A DNA stretch of 64,000 nt from Arthrobacter sp. ES3-54 (GTDB taxonomy: Bacteria; Actinomycetota; Actinomycetes; Actinomycetales; Micrococcaceae), in contig NZ_JAQFIF010000003.1 of the NCBI RefSeq assembly GCF_029504395.1, positions 1 to 64,000 on the forward strand. The letters are read 5' to 3'. The notes beneath the pieces are model-generated. The model was not told the DNA's origin, did no database searches, and saw only the letters and a list, made by a program, of their open reading frames with translations. Both the position numbers and the translations under genes were made by a program. Every line of letters begins with the position of its first letter. The first letter of the stretch is position 1. Shown here in pieces: positions 43,820 through 51,686 of this stretch.

Positions 43820-44898
43820 GAGAGGCGCCCGGGGGTCCTCGCGCCGCGGCGGCCCCTGAGGCGGCGCCACGCGCCGGGCGCCAGCACAACGGCTATGCCG
43901 ACGGCGGCACCGATGATCGTCTCCACGATTCTGTCGCGGAGCAAGAGGGCGGGCGGCACGGGTGCCACGAGGAGTGTGGACGTCAGGGCCAGCGGCGTGA
44001 CGAAAACCTGCGCCAGCATGTACTGCCGCGCAATGAACATCTCGGCGCCGAACTGGCACGCGGCAATCACCAGTACTGTCTGCCAGGGCGTCGGCTGCAG
44101 GAGCAGGATTCCGGCGAGCAGCACCAGCCCCAGGGCGGTGCCCGCGATTCGTTGCAGGCCGCGGCTGACGCGGTGCCGGGTGGTGTGACCCACGAGCGGT
44201 ACGACGGCGGCCACCATCGCCCAGTAATTGTGGCCAATGCCCAGCCATTCCCCGGCCAGGGTCCCCAGCGTTCCCGCCACGCCTGCCGCCACGAGGTAGC
44301 CCCAGCTTTCGTGCCACGCGGTGCGCTTCTCCTCCGGACTGAGGGCCGCCGGCTTCGGATTCACCCACGGGGTCCGGCGGTTCCGGGCCACCCGCGAGGA
44401 CTGGCCGAGCAGCAGGGAGAACGCGACCGTGAACACCGCGACCAGCATGCACTGCCACAGCGGCGGCTGGTTGGGGATCGACGCGATAGCCGCGAACGCA
44501 AAGATATGGAACAGCGAACCCGCGGGGCGCAGGCGCCACCACGCGACAATCAGGGAGCAGGCCCACGCGATCACCGTGGTGGCCACCACCAGGACCCAGG
44601 TGGTGGCTGCCGCAGAAAGCCCGGCAAGAGCGTCCACGCGCGCAGTGAGGGCGGCCAGGAACATCACCAGGAGCATCAGCCCACCGCCCCGCACCTGGAG
44701 GGTCAGCCGCCTGGCGTGCGGCTCATTGCGGCCGTAAATCCCGGTGAAGGCGCCGAAGGAAGCGAAGATTGCCAGATCCAGCCGGTCCAGCAGCACCAGT
44801 GTGATCAGCGGAACAAAGACCCCCACTGCGCAGCGGAAGGCGACCTGGTGGTCCTTGTTGCCCGGGGCGATGGTGAACATCTCGGAGAACAGCTTCAC
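43816..44898 (-). CDS. FUSC-family (aromatic acid exporter-like) membrane protein
   Basis: A 360-residue protein. Two blocks of five to six membrane segments are separated by a polar loop with RNRRTPWVNPKPAALSPEEKRTAWHES (about 170-196). The second block carries VAAVVPLVGHTTRHRVSRGLQRIAGTALG, the FUSC_2 signature. Relatives such as AaeB export aromatic carboxylic acids, so a relief-valve role beside pobA/pcaK is plausible but inferred. The GTG start lacks a clear ribosome site. The upstream DNA carries repeated CTTCACGG units. Confidence 0.78.
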   Translation of the reverse strand: MKLFSEMFTIAPGNKDHQVAFRCAVGVFVPLITLVLLDRLDLAIFASFGAFTGIYGRNEPHARRLTLQVRGGGLMLLVMFLAALTARVDALAGLSAAATTWVLVVATTVIAWACSLIVAWWRLRPAGSLFHIFAFAAIASIPNQPPLWQCMLVAVFTVAFSLLLGQSSRVARNRRTPWVNPKPAALSPEEKRTAWHESWGYLVAAGVAGTLGTLAGEWLGIGHNYWAMVAAVVPLVGHTTRHRVSRGLQRIAGTALGLVLLAGILLLQPTPWQTVLVIAACQFGAEMFIARQYMLAQVFVTPLALTSTLLVAPVPPALLLRDRIVETIIGAAVGIAVVLAPGAWRRLRGRRGARTPGRLS

Positions 44899-44990
44899 AG
44901 CGCCGACTCCGCGGGGCCAACTTCACGGCGCCCGCTCCGCGGCGGTACGACTTCACGGCGTGGCTTCACGGGCGTGTCTTCACGGATAGG
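44893..44990 (-). repeat. Five CTTCAC(G/A)G-headed repeats at the FUSC gene start
   Basis: CTTCACRG heads units at 44893, 44921, 44951, 44964 and 44978. The first two are longer, about 28-30 bases sharing CTTCAC-GCGCC-CTCCGCGG, and the last three are about 13 bases. Read leftward, each unit contains GTGAAG, the same sequence as the FUSC start codon and second codon, so the start region itself seems to have been duplicated. Confidence 0.65.
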
Positions 44991-45169
44991 GGCCCCTTTT
45001 CGCAACGGTCGGAGTGGTACGACGGCGGCGCTGGCATCCACGACCGAGTTTACGCCGGAACGCCGCGGCGGCGGCATCGGAATCCGTTGATCGGGATCGG
45101 CCGGACACCGGTCGAAGTGGTAGCGTCTATCGGTTGAAGCAAGCCAGCAACGCATACCGGAGGTTCCCC

Positions 45170-45670
45170 ATGCTCAAAGGATTCAAGGATTTCATCCTGC
45201 GCGGCAACGTGATCGAACTGTCCATCGCCGTCGTGGTGGGCACCGCGTTCACGGCCCTGGTCAGTGCCTTCACCTCGAACGTCGTCAACCCGATCCTCGC
45301 TGCTGCCGGCGGAGTCGAGACCCACGGCCTGGGCTTCTACGTCTGGCCGGGCAACGACAAGACCTTCGTCAACATCGGCGCCGTGGTGACGGCCTTCCTG
45401 ACCTTCCTCATCACCGCGGCGGTGGTGTATTTCATCTTCGTGGCCCCCATGAACCGGATCAACCGGATGGTCAAGAACCGGCTCAACGCCGCCGAGCCCG
45501 AGGAGAAACCGATCCCGGCCGACACCGCGCTGCTGGCCGAGATCCGCGACCTGCTGGCCACCCTGGCCGGTCCGGCGTCCGATGGCGGCCGCGCCGGCGC
45601 CGGGGAGCGCCCGGACGGGAACGCGCCGTCGGCCGTCCCTGCCGGAGTCGCTAGCCGCCGCCAGGCTTAA
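45170..45670 (+). CDS. mscL: Large-conductance mechanosensitive channel
   Basis: A 166-residue channel that opens under membrane tension to release solutes on osmotic downshock. It starts MLKGFKDFILRGNVIELSIAVVVGTAFTALVSAF, the classic MscL N-terminal helix and TM1, and TM2 is at about 68-92. The Gly/Ala-rich C-terminal tail is some 30 residues longer than the E. coli form. GGAGG sits 6 nt before the ATG. Its end overlaps the HTH gene stop by 4 bp (convergent). Confidence 0.95.
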   Translation: MLKGFKDFILRGNVIELSIAVVVGTAFTALVSAFTSNVVNPILAAAGGVETHGLGFYVWPGNDKTFVNIGAVVTAFLTFLITAAVVYFIFVAPMNRINRMVKNRLNAAEPEEKPIPADTALLAEIRDLLATLAGPASDGGRAGAGERPDGNAPSAVPAGVASRRQA

Positions 45671-45882
45671 GACTCTGCGACGTCCTGTTCCTCGGGCGGG
45701 GTAAAGATGGACTCAATGGGTTGGCCGAAGAGCCGGGCAATACGGAAGGCCAGGGGCAAAGCTGGGTCGTAGCGGCCTGTTTCCAGGGCGTTTACGGTCT
45801 GCCGTGAGACACCGAGCCGGTCAGCGAGTGCGCCCTGGGTCCAGCCGCGGTCCTCCCGCAGGGTCTTGAGCTGGTTTTTCAT
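45667..45882 (-). CDS. Small XRE-family helix-turn-helix regulator
   Basis: A 71-residue single-domain Cro/C1-type protein: LKTLREDRGWTQGALADRLGVSRQTVNALETGRYDPALPLAFRIARLF is the complete HTH_3 domain, followed by the family ending QPIESIFTPPEE. This type (YozG-like) is usually paired with a membrane protein, as here: its ATG overlaps the stop of the gene at 45879 by 4 bp. I place the start at MKNQLK; a longer frame adds no domain. Confidence 0.88.
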   Translation of the reverse strand: MKNQLKTLREDRGWTQGALADRLGVSRQTVNALETGRYDPALPLAFRIARLFGQPIESIFTPPEEQDVAES

Positions 45883-46295
45883 CGTCGTCCAACGACCGCT
45901 CCGGAGACAATCCACCCGAGCATGCCCGCGCCGTAGATGATCCACCCGACGCCGGGAACGCTGAGCCCGGCAATCTCCAGGAAGGCCAGCGTCACAGAAG
46001 CAATCATGGCGACGGCGAAACCTCCCCCGAGCGCCTGCAGCAGGAGCAGCCGCTGGTAGTCGTCAATCCGGCGCACATGGCGCAGCACGGCGCGCACGAT
46101 CCACAACGCCGGAATCACCGGCAGGACCGCCCAGAGGAATCGCCACGGGCTATTGCCGTCCAGGTCCCCCCACACCAGCACGCCGATGAGCACCACCGTG
46201 TAGGCGAGTATGCCCGGCCAAAATTCACGTTGATATGCGCGGGACTTCTCGCGGTCGCCCTCGCTACGATCCTTGCTGTCAAGTTTGTTTGTCAT
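45879..46295 (-). CDS. Four-segment membrane protein coupled to the XRE regulator
   Basis: A 138-residue protein. A charged N-terminus (KLDSKDRSEGDREKSRAYQREF) is followed by membrane segments at about 28-45, 53-72, 90-112 and 116-135. A well-formed leftward promoter precedes it: TTGACA (46326-46331), an 18-base spacer, CAAGAT (46302-46307) and then 6 nt to the ATG, so the mRNA is probably leaderless. It forms an operon with the HTH gene. The function is unknown; such pairs may sense envelope state. Confidence 0.78.
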   Translation of the reverse strand: MTNKLDSKDRSEGDREKSRAYQREFWPGILAYTVVLIGVLVWGDLDGNSPWRFLWAVLPVIPALWIVRAVLRHVRRIDDYQRLLLLQALGGGFAVAMIASVTLAFLEIAGLSVPGVGWIIYGAGMLGWIVSGAVVGRR

Positions 46296-46301
46296 GGCTC
46301 C

Positions 46302-46331
46302 ATCTTGGAACCCGGCCCTTGCGCCTGTCAA
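46302..46331 (-). promoter_or_regulatory. Promoter of the membrane-protein/XRE operon
   Basis: A consensus -35 TTGACA (46326-46331), 18-base spacing and -10 CAAGAT (46302-46307) end 6 nt before the ATG at 46295. This is the best -35/-10 pair in the window. TTGACA recurs at about 46277-46282 inside the gene (minus strand), so a repeated binding element is possible. Confidence 0.6.
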
Positions 46332-46437
46332 GGGTGCTTGTCACTGATTCTTGCGTGCCCTATGGCGGGCGGAAGGTGCGGAGTACTTTGATGGAGACAC
46401 CCCCGCCGCTCGAGCCTGGATGCCAAGGAGGAACGCC

Positions 46438-47031
46438 ATGCCGGATGTTAATTGGAACCACGAGCTGGTGGATCAATTGGAATGGCATTTTGTCCATCAG
46501 GCCCGCCCGAGGCTGGACGGGTTAACTGATGACGAATATTTTTGGGAGCCCGTTCCGGGCTGGAGTCTCCGGCGCAAGGACGCCTCAACGCCCCCGACCG
46601 CGCCAGGTGCCGGTGATTTCACCATCGATTTCAGCTATCCGGAGCCCGTTCCGGCTCCGGTGACGACCATTGCTTGGCGCCTGTGCCACATATTGGTCGG
46701 CGTGCTGGGCGCGCGCACGGCGTCGCACTTTGGCGGTCCAGCCGTGGATTACCAGAACTTCGCCTACCCGGGCACGGCGGCCCTGGCCCTGGGGCAGCTG
46801 GACGAGTATTACGCCCGGTGGATCCAGGGCGTGAAAAGCCTCGACGAGGCGGGTTTGGGGGCGCCCTGCGGCCCGGCCGAAGGTCCGTATGCCGATGCCC
46901 CCCTGGCGGCCCTGGTCCTGCACATCAACCGCGAGATGATCCATCACTTGGCCGAGGTCGCCCTGCTCCGAGACCTCTACGCGCACCGCCACTTGCTGCA
47001 ACGCGGCTCGGAGGGTGGACCAGGCCTGTAG
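46438..47031 (+). CDS. DinB-family (DinB_2) protein
   Basis: A 197-residue four-helix-bundle protein. DinB proteins bind a metal with three histidines; candidates here are His48-region residues in LCHILVG, and HINREMIHHLAEVALLRDLY near residue 165. Relatives include damage-inducible proteins and bacillithiol or mycothiol S-transferases; in actinobacteria a mycothiol-dependent role is possible but inferred. AAGGAGG 7 nt before the ATG fixes the start. Confidence 0.82.
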   Translation: MPDVNWNHELVDQLEWHFVHQARPRLDGLTDDEYFWEPVPGWSLRRKDASTPPTAPGAGDFTIDFSYPEPVPAPVTTIAWRLCHILVGVLGARTASHFGGPAVDYQNFAYPGTAALALGQLDEYYARWIQGVKSLDEAGLGAPCGPAEGPYADAPLAALVLHINREMIHHLAEVALLRDLYAHRHLLQRGSEGGPGL

Positions 47032-47114
47032 CGAGCCTGCCTCCCGCCCCATCCGGTCCGAAACTGTCACCCGGCGGCAACCCGGCCGAAACAGCTGACC
47101 GGAATCATGGGAAT

Positions 47115-47972
47115 ATGACGCGCAAAGCCCAAGGCAAAGCCCAGTCCCCTGCCGCCTCCGAGTTGAGCTGCGAAGTGTGTGGCCAGATGCCCGAACCGAC
47201 CAAGGCGCGGCTGACCTTGGCCAATGTCGCCGTGATGCTTCCGATCGAACTGCTGGTGCACGCAGCGGTGGTGGAAACCCACCTGCCATACGTTGCCAAG
47301 GTCCTGGTTCTGACCATGACCGCGACCATTCTGGTGATCTGGGTGGCCGAACCCTCGGCGGCCCGGATGCTCAAGGGCTGGCTGCATGCTCCGGCCCTCC
47401 GCCACCGCAAACGGCTGGTCGCCGCGCCTGCCCTGTGGCGGGCGCGGACCGTACTCAAAGACAAGCCCGGGTCGCTGCAGAAACTGACGCAGGCCCTGGC
47501 CGGGCTGAACACGAACATCCTCAGCATTCATGTTCACCCCGTGGCCGGCGGCGTGCTGGACGAGTTCGTGCTCTCGGCACCGGGTGAAGTGCGCGAAGCC
47601 GAGCTGCTCCGGGCGTTGCGGGCAGGCGGCGGAGCGGATCCGCACGTCTGGCCGACCACCGCCCTGGCCATGGCCGACGGACAAACCGGCGCACTGAGCT
47701 TGGCCGCGCGGATCGCCGCCAGTCCGGAAGAGCTGCCGCTGGCCGTCGCGGAACTGCTGCGGGCACGGATCATCCCCGGACCGGCCGCCGGCAACGCCGA
47801 CGTGCCACCCCGGACGGGCGGGGACGGGACGGTCCTGAAAATCCCTACGGCGTGGCACGGGCCCATTGCGTTTTCCCGGCCCGGCGAGCCGTTCACGCCG
47901 GCCGAATCGGCCCGCGCGCACCGGCTTGCCGAACTCGCGGAGATCCTGGCTCACCGGACCGCGGCACGCTAG
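47115..47972 (+). CDS. Membrane-anchored ACT-domain protein
   Basis: A 285-residue protein. A CEVC pair lies at residues 19-22 and two membrane segments at about 33-53 and 59-78; the end of the second (EPSAARMLKGWLH) recalls the membrane tail of COG3224-type proteins. A soluble part begins with an ACT domain at about 109-175 (TVLKDKPGSLQKLTQALAGLNTNILSIHVHP). The C-terminal part (about 200-280) is degenerate and may be a second ligand-binding fold. ACT domains bind amino acids. Membrane tethering of an ACT domain is uncommon, and the role is unknown. AATCAT lies 6 nt before the ATG. Confidence 0.72.
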   Translation: MTRKAQGKAQSPAASELSCEVCGQMPEPTKARLTLANVAVMLPIELLVHAAVVETHLPYVAKVLVLTMTATILVIWVAEPSAARMLKGWLHAPALRHRKRLVAAPALWRARTVLKDKPGSLQKLTQALAGLNTNILSIHVHPVAGGVLDEFVLSAPGEVREAELLRALRAGGGADPHVWPTTALAMADGQTGALSLAARIAASPEELPLAVAELLRARIIPGPAAGNADVPPRTGGDGTVLKIPTAWHGPIAFSRPGEPFTPAESARAHRLAELAEILAHRTAAR

Positions 47973-48001
47973 CCCCGGCCGGTCCGCCAAGCGGAGTCCG
48001 C

Positions 48002-48967
48002 CTAGACGGCGGCCATTCTGATCTTGAGCGCGTCCGGTTCCAGGGTCACGGCCAGGTGCTTCCCGGTGCCGAGATGGTCGCCGTCCAGTTGAAACTCCTG
48101 CTCGCGCTCCAGGGTAATTTCGGCCGTTTTCCCTTGGAAGTAATCCACGGACTCGGTCTCGTTCTTGTTCTTGTTCCGGCCAAAGATGCCGGCAATCACG
48201 CCGAGCCAGCCGAGCCGGCCACGGGGGGACAGGATCAACAGGTCAAGGACGCCGTCGTCAGGTTTCGCCTCTGGGAAGATCTCGATGCCGCCCATAATCC
48301 GGCCGCAGTTGCCCACCATGACGCTGCGGATCCGGCGGCGGACGGGTTCCCCGCCGTCGACGCTGATCCTGGCCTTCACCGGCTTGCCGGGGAGTTTGCG
48401 GATGCCCGCCTCAACGTAGGCAAGCCAGCCCATCCGGTCCTTGAGCACGTCCACAGTGTCTGCCATGATGGCGGCGTCATACCCCAGTCCGGCCATCACC
48501 AGGAACACCTGCTCGACATCCGACCGATCAAGGGTCGCCTTGACGACGTCGACAGATCTGTCGCTGCCGTTCAGGACGTCGAAGCAGGCGGATAACGGAT
48601 CGGTGATGTCCGCTCCGAGGTTGCGGGCCAGGAGGTTTCCGGTTCCCAGCGGCACCAGCCCCATGGGCGTTCCGGTGCCCGCGAGCACCTCTGCCACGCA
48701 ACGGACGGTGCCGTCGCCGCCGGCGGCAATGACCACGTCGACCCCGGCTTCGAGGGCCTCGCGTGCCTGGCCGACTCCCGGGTCTTCGACCGTGGTTTCG
48801 AGCCAGAGCGGCTCTGCCCACCCCTGCGTCTCACACAGCCGGAAGATTGCGCCCTTGAGCGCGGGACCAACTGATTTGGCGGGGTTGATAACTACGGCGG
48901 CGCGCCGGGACGCTGCGTTGTCCTGGGTCTTCGGGGTTCCCGGAGTCGCGGTGTTGTTCTCTGTCAT
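48002..48967 (-). CDS. Diacylglycerol kinase / sphingosine kinase family lipid kinase
   Basis: A 321-residue protein of the DAGK_cat (NAD kinase-like) fold. Its nucleotide-binding motif is VIAAGGDGTVRCVAEVLAGT (about 80-99), followed by MGLVPLGTGNLLARNLG. The C-terminal YegS-like domain ends EFQLDGDHLGTGKHLAVTLEP. Family members phosphorylate diacylglycerol or related lipids, and substrate specificity cannot be read. I start at the ATG with AAGGA upstream; a longer frame to 49117 is unlikely. A leftward TACTAT box lies about 40 bases upstream. Confidence 0.88.
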   Translation of the reverse strand: MTENNTATPGTPKTQDNAASRRAAVVINPAKSVGPALKGAIFRLCETQGWAEPLWLETTVEDPGVGQAREALEAGVDVVIAAGGDGTVRCVAEVLAGTGTPMGLVPLGTGNLLARNLGADITDPLSACFDVLNGSDRSVDVVKATLDRSDVEQVFLVMAGLGYDAAIMADTVDVLKDRMGWLAYVEAGIRKLPGKPVKARISVDGGEPVRRRIRSVMVGNCGRIMGGIEIFPEAKPDDGVLDLLILSPRGRLGWLGVIAGIFGRNKNKNETESVDYFQGKTAEITLEREQEFQLDGDHLGTGKHLAVTLEPDALKIRMAAV

Positions 48968-49096
48968 GGCGTCCTTAGGGGGCAATTGGGCGAAATAGTA
49001 CCCGAACTGAAAGCCTAGCCGCAGTGCCCGCGTAACCTCCGCAGGGCCAGCGCAAATCGTGGACGTGCGCTCCGCCTCCTCACTAGACTGGGCTTC

Positions 49097-49378
49097 GTGA
49101 TGTTCCGGGGGCTGCACTCCGGACGCCGAAAGCGGGGGCAGATGACTGAACCAGAGAAGTATTCAGCAACGGCTGAATCATCCAGCATGGATCCCCACGA
49201 CTGGGGCCGGGCGATGGCACTCGCCCTCACGCGGCTGGCCGAGCAGATCGCACCCGATGGCAGCGAGGACATTCATGCCCTGGTGGTGGGCAGGAACTTG
49301 CACCTGAAAATCAGTGACGAGCCCGGGGGCGTCACGATCACAGTTTCCACAGATCCCATCCCAGACCCGGCTCCCTGA
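49097..49378 (+). CDS. Small hypothetical protein
   Basis: A 93-residue protein (77-78 residues if it starts at the ATG at 49142, which has GGGGG upstream). TAGACT (49084-49089) ends 7 nt before the GTG at 49097, matching the leaderless pattern elsewhere in the window, so I report the longer form. The C-terminal half (EDIHALVVGRNLHLKISDEPGGVTITVSTDP) looks like three beta strands. No family recognised. It is divergent from the lipid kinase and converges on pcaR. Confidence 0.55.
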   Translation: MMFRGLHSGRRKRGQMTEPEKYSATAESSSMDPHDWGRAMALALTRLAEQIAPDGSEDIHALVVGRNLHLKISDEPGGVTITVSTDPIPDPAP

Positions 49379-49414
49379 CGGCTCTCTTCCCAGACGGCCC
49401 GTCAGGGCGGTGTT

Positions 49415-50221
49415 TCACCGTCCCGAGGTCAGGTCCTCGGAGATGACTTCCGCCGTGGCCACCGTGGCCTCACTCACGGCCTTGAGGTAGGCCTCGGGGT
49501 CGGCCTGCGCGGACACTGTCTGGGCCTGCAGCGAGACGTTGATCGCCGCCACCACCTTGGGCCCGTCGTGGACGGGCGCCGCAATGGACATCAGTCCCAG
49601 CTCCAGTTCCTGATCCAGCAGGCACCAGCCCTGGGCGCGGACCGTGTCCAGCTCCGCCAGAAGGGCCGCCCTCGTGCCGATGGCTCCCGGAGTCAGGGGC
49701 CGGATCTCTGCGGCCGCGAGGTAGTCCTCCAGCTTCGCCGGCGGGAGGGCCGCGAGCAGCACCCTGCCCATGGACGTCGCGTAGGCGGGGAAACGGGTGC
49801 CCACCGTGATGCCGACTGTCATGATCCGCCGGGTGGACACCCGGGCGATGTAGGCGATGTCTGTGCCCTCGAGCACCGCGGCCGACGTCGACTCCCCCAG
49901 TTCGAGCGAGAGCTCTTCCAGGTGCGGCTGGGCCAGCTGCGGGAGGGACAGCCCGGACAGGTAGGCGTAGCCGAGCTGCAGCACTTTGGCGGTGAGGGCG
50001 AAGATCTTGCCGTCGGTACGGACATAGCCCAACTCCGCGAGTGTGTGCAGGAACCGCCGGGCCGTGGCCCGGGTCAGCTCGGTCCGCGCCGCCACCTCGG
50101 TCAGCGTCATCTTTGGGTGATCCGTGTCGAACGCACGGATTACGGCGAGCCCGCGCGCCAGCGACTGCACGTACTGGTCGCTGGCCGCGGGCGCGCCGCC
50201 GCTCTTGGCTGGCTCAATCAT
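49415..50221 (-). CDS. pcaR: IclR-family regulator of the beta-ketoadipate pathway
   Basis: A 268-residue IclR protein of the PcaR/PcaU/PobR clade: YVQSLARGLAVIRAFD opens it. The HTH is at about 41-62 (LTEVAARTELTRATARRFLHTL), and the ligand domain contains GTRFPAYATSMGRVLLAALPP. In this clade the effector is often protocatechuate or beta-ketoadipate. It is the last gene of the leftward pca run, 60 bases after pcaJ, with its own apparent promoter (TAAAGT, 50245-50250) and a GAGAGG ribosome site. Whether it activates or represses cannot be told. Confidence 0.9.
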   Translation of the reverse strand: MIEPAKSGGAPAASDQYVQSLARGLAVIRAFDTDHPKMTLTEVAARTELTRATARRFLHTLAELGYVRTDGKIFALTAKVLQLGYAYLSGLSLPQLAQPHLEELSLELGESTSAAVLEGTDIAYIARVSTRRIMTVGITVGTRFPAYATSMGRVLLAALPPAKLEDYLAAAEIRPLTPGAIGTRAALLAELDTVRAQGWCLLDQELELGLMSIAAPVHDGPKVVAAINVSLQAQTVSAQADPEAYLKAVSEATVATAEVISEDLTSGR

Positions 50222-50236
50222 TTCTCGCCTCTCGGT

Positions 50237-50255
50237 CCCGCATCACTTTAGCGGG
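50237..50255 (-). promoter_or_regulatory. Dyad over the pcaR -10 box
   Basis: CCCGC-N9-GCGGG spans 50237-50255 and contains the leftward TAAAGT box (50245-50250) in its centre. A regulator bound here would block the promoter, so autoregulation by PcaR is plausible. Confidence 0.45.
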
Positions 50256-50281
50256 GCGCACGTCATCCGGCCGCAGGACTG

Positions 50282-50992
50282 TCAGCTTGGGTCCGCGGCC
50301 CGGAGCGGCACCGGGACCATGGCCTGGAGTTCCTCAAGCGTGCAGCCGAACGTCTCCCGCACCTGGACGCCGTCGGGTCCGGTCAGGAAGACGGCCTTGT
50401 CGGTGTAGACGCGGGTCACGCAGCCGATTCCGGTGAGCGGGTAGGTGCACGCCTCCACGAGCTTGGACACGCCGTCGCGGGTCAGGAGCGTCATCATGAC
50501 GAAGACGTCCTTGGCGCCGGTGGCGAGGTCCATGGCGCCGCCGACGGCGGGGATCGCGTCCGGCGCGCCGGTGTGCCAGTTGGCGAGATCCCCCGTGGCC
50601 GAGACCTGGAAGGCGCCGAGCACGCAGATGTCCAGGTGGCCGCCGCGCATGATCGCGAAGGAGTCCGCGTGGTGGAAGTAGGACGCCCCGGGAAGCTCGG
50701 TCACGGGGATCTTGCCGGCGTTGATGAGGTCGCCGTCGATCTGTTCTCCGGCGGCTTCCGGGCCCATGCCCAGCATGCCGTTCTCGGTGTGGAGCGTGAT
50801 GTTCTGCTCCGGCTCGAGGTAATTGGAGACCAGGGTGGGCTGGCCGATGCCGAGATTCACGAAGGATCCGGGGGCGATGTCGCGGGCCACGAGGCGGGCG
50901 AGATCGTCACGGCCCAGCGGCTTGTCGGAAGCCTGGATATCGGCCTGGCTGCCGGTCTGGACACTGGCCTGGTCGTTGGTTGGGATGCTCAT
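50282..50992 (-). CDS. pcaJ: 3-oxoadipate CoA-transferase, subunit B
   Basis: The 236-residue B subunit carries the catalytic glutamate in TENGMLGMGP (near residue 75), which forms the glutamyl-CoA intermediate. VNLGIGQPTLVSNY and GGAMDLATGAKDV are typical. With PcaI it moves CoA from succinyl-CoA to 3-oxoadipate. It starts one base after the pcaI stop. An N-terminal Gln/Asp-rich stretch of about 25 residues precedes the conserved core. Confidence 0.94.
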   Translation of the reverse strand: MSIPTNDQASVQTGSQADIQASDKPLGRDDLARLVARDIAPGSFVNLGIGQPTLVSNYLEPEQNITLHTENGMLGMGPEAAGEQIDGDLINAGKIPVTELPGASYFHHADSFAIMRGGHLDICVLGAFQVSATGDLANWHTGAPDAIPAVGGAMDLATGAKDVFVMMTLLTRDGVSKLVEACTYPLTGIGCVTRVYTDKAVFLTGPDGVQVRETFGCTLEELQAMVPVPLRAADPS

Positions 50993-50993
50993 C

Positions 50994-51683
50994 TCAGGCC
51001 ACGCTTTCTGTCTTGCCTGCGGCTGCGGCCACGCGGACGATGCTGTTGACGTAGATTCCGGGGGTCACGATGACTTCCGGGTCCAGGCCGCCGGTGGGGA
51101 CGATCCCGGACACCTGGACGATGGTGTGTTTCGCGGCGGCGGCCATGATGGGACCGAAGTTCCGTGCGGTCTTGCGGTAGACGAGATTGCCCCTGCCATC
51201 AGCCGTCAGCGCCTTGATCAGGGCGACGTCGGCGTGGATAGGGGTCTCGAAGACCTGGCCGCGGCCGTCGAGGATGCGGGTTTCCTTGCCCTCGGCGAGC
51301 ATGGTGCCGTAGCCGGTGGGCGTGAAGAAGCCGCCGATTCCGGCGCCGGCGGCGCGGATCCGCTCGGCGAGGTTGCCCTGCGGGACGAGTTCGAGTTCGA
51401 TCTGGCCGGTGCGGTACTTTTCGTCGAAGTGCCAGGAGTCGGACTGCCGCGGGAAGGAGCAGATCATTTTCTTGACCCGGCCTTCCTTGATGAGCAGGGC
51501 CAGGCCCTGGTCGCCCTGGCCGGCGTTGTTGTTCACCACGGTCAGGTCGGTGGCGCCGCCGTCGAGCAGCGCGTCGATCAGTTCGAAGGGTTGCCCGGCG
51601 TTGCCGAAGCCGCCGATCATCACGGTGGAGCCGTCTTTGATGCCGGCCACGGCCTCGCCGACGGTGTCAATGAAATTCAGCAT
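50994..51683 (-). CDS. pcaI: 3-oxoadipate CoA-transferase, subunit A
   Basis: The 229-residue A subunit with the CoA-binding signature GSTVMIGGFGNAGQPFELIDAL (about 17-38) and GLDPEVIVTPGIYVN. It works with PcaJ on 3-oxoadipate in the cytoplasm. It lies 3 bases after pcaF and 1 base before pcaJ, fully inside the leftward operon. The length is normal. Confidence 0.94.
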   Translation of the reverse strand: MLNFIDTVGEAVAGIKDGSTVMIGGFGNAGQPFELIDALLDGGATDLTVVNNNAGQGDQGLALLIKEGRVKKMICSFPRQSDSWHFDEKYRTGQIELELVPQGNLAERIRAAGAGIGGFFTPTGYGTMLAEGKETRILDGRGQVFETPIHADVALIKALTADGRGNLVYRKTARNFGPIMAAAAKHTIVQVSGIVPTGGLDPEVIVTPGIYVNSIVRVAAAAGKTESVA

Positions 51684-51686
51684 GGC

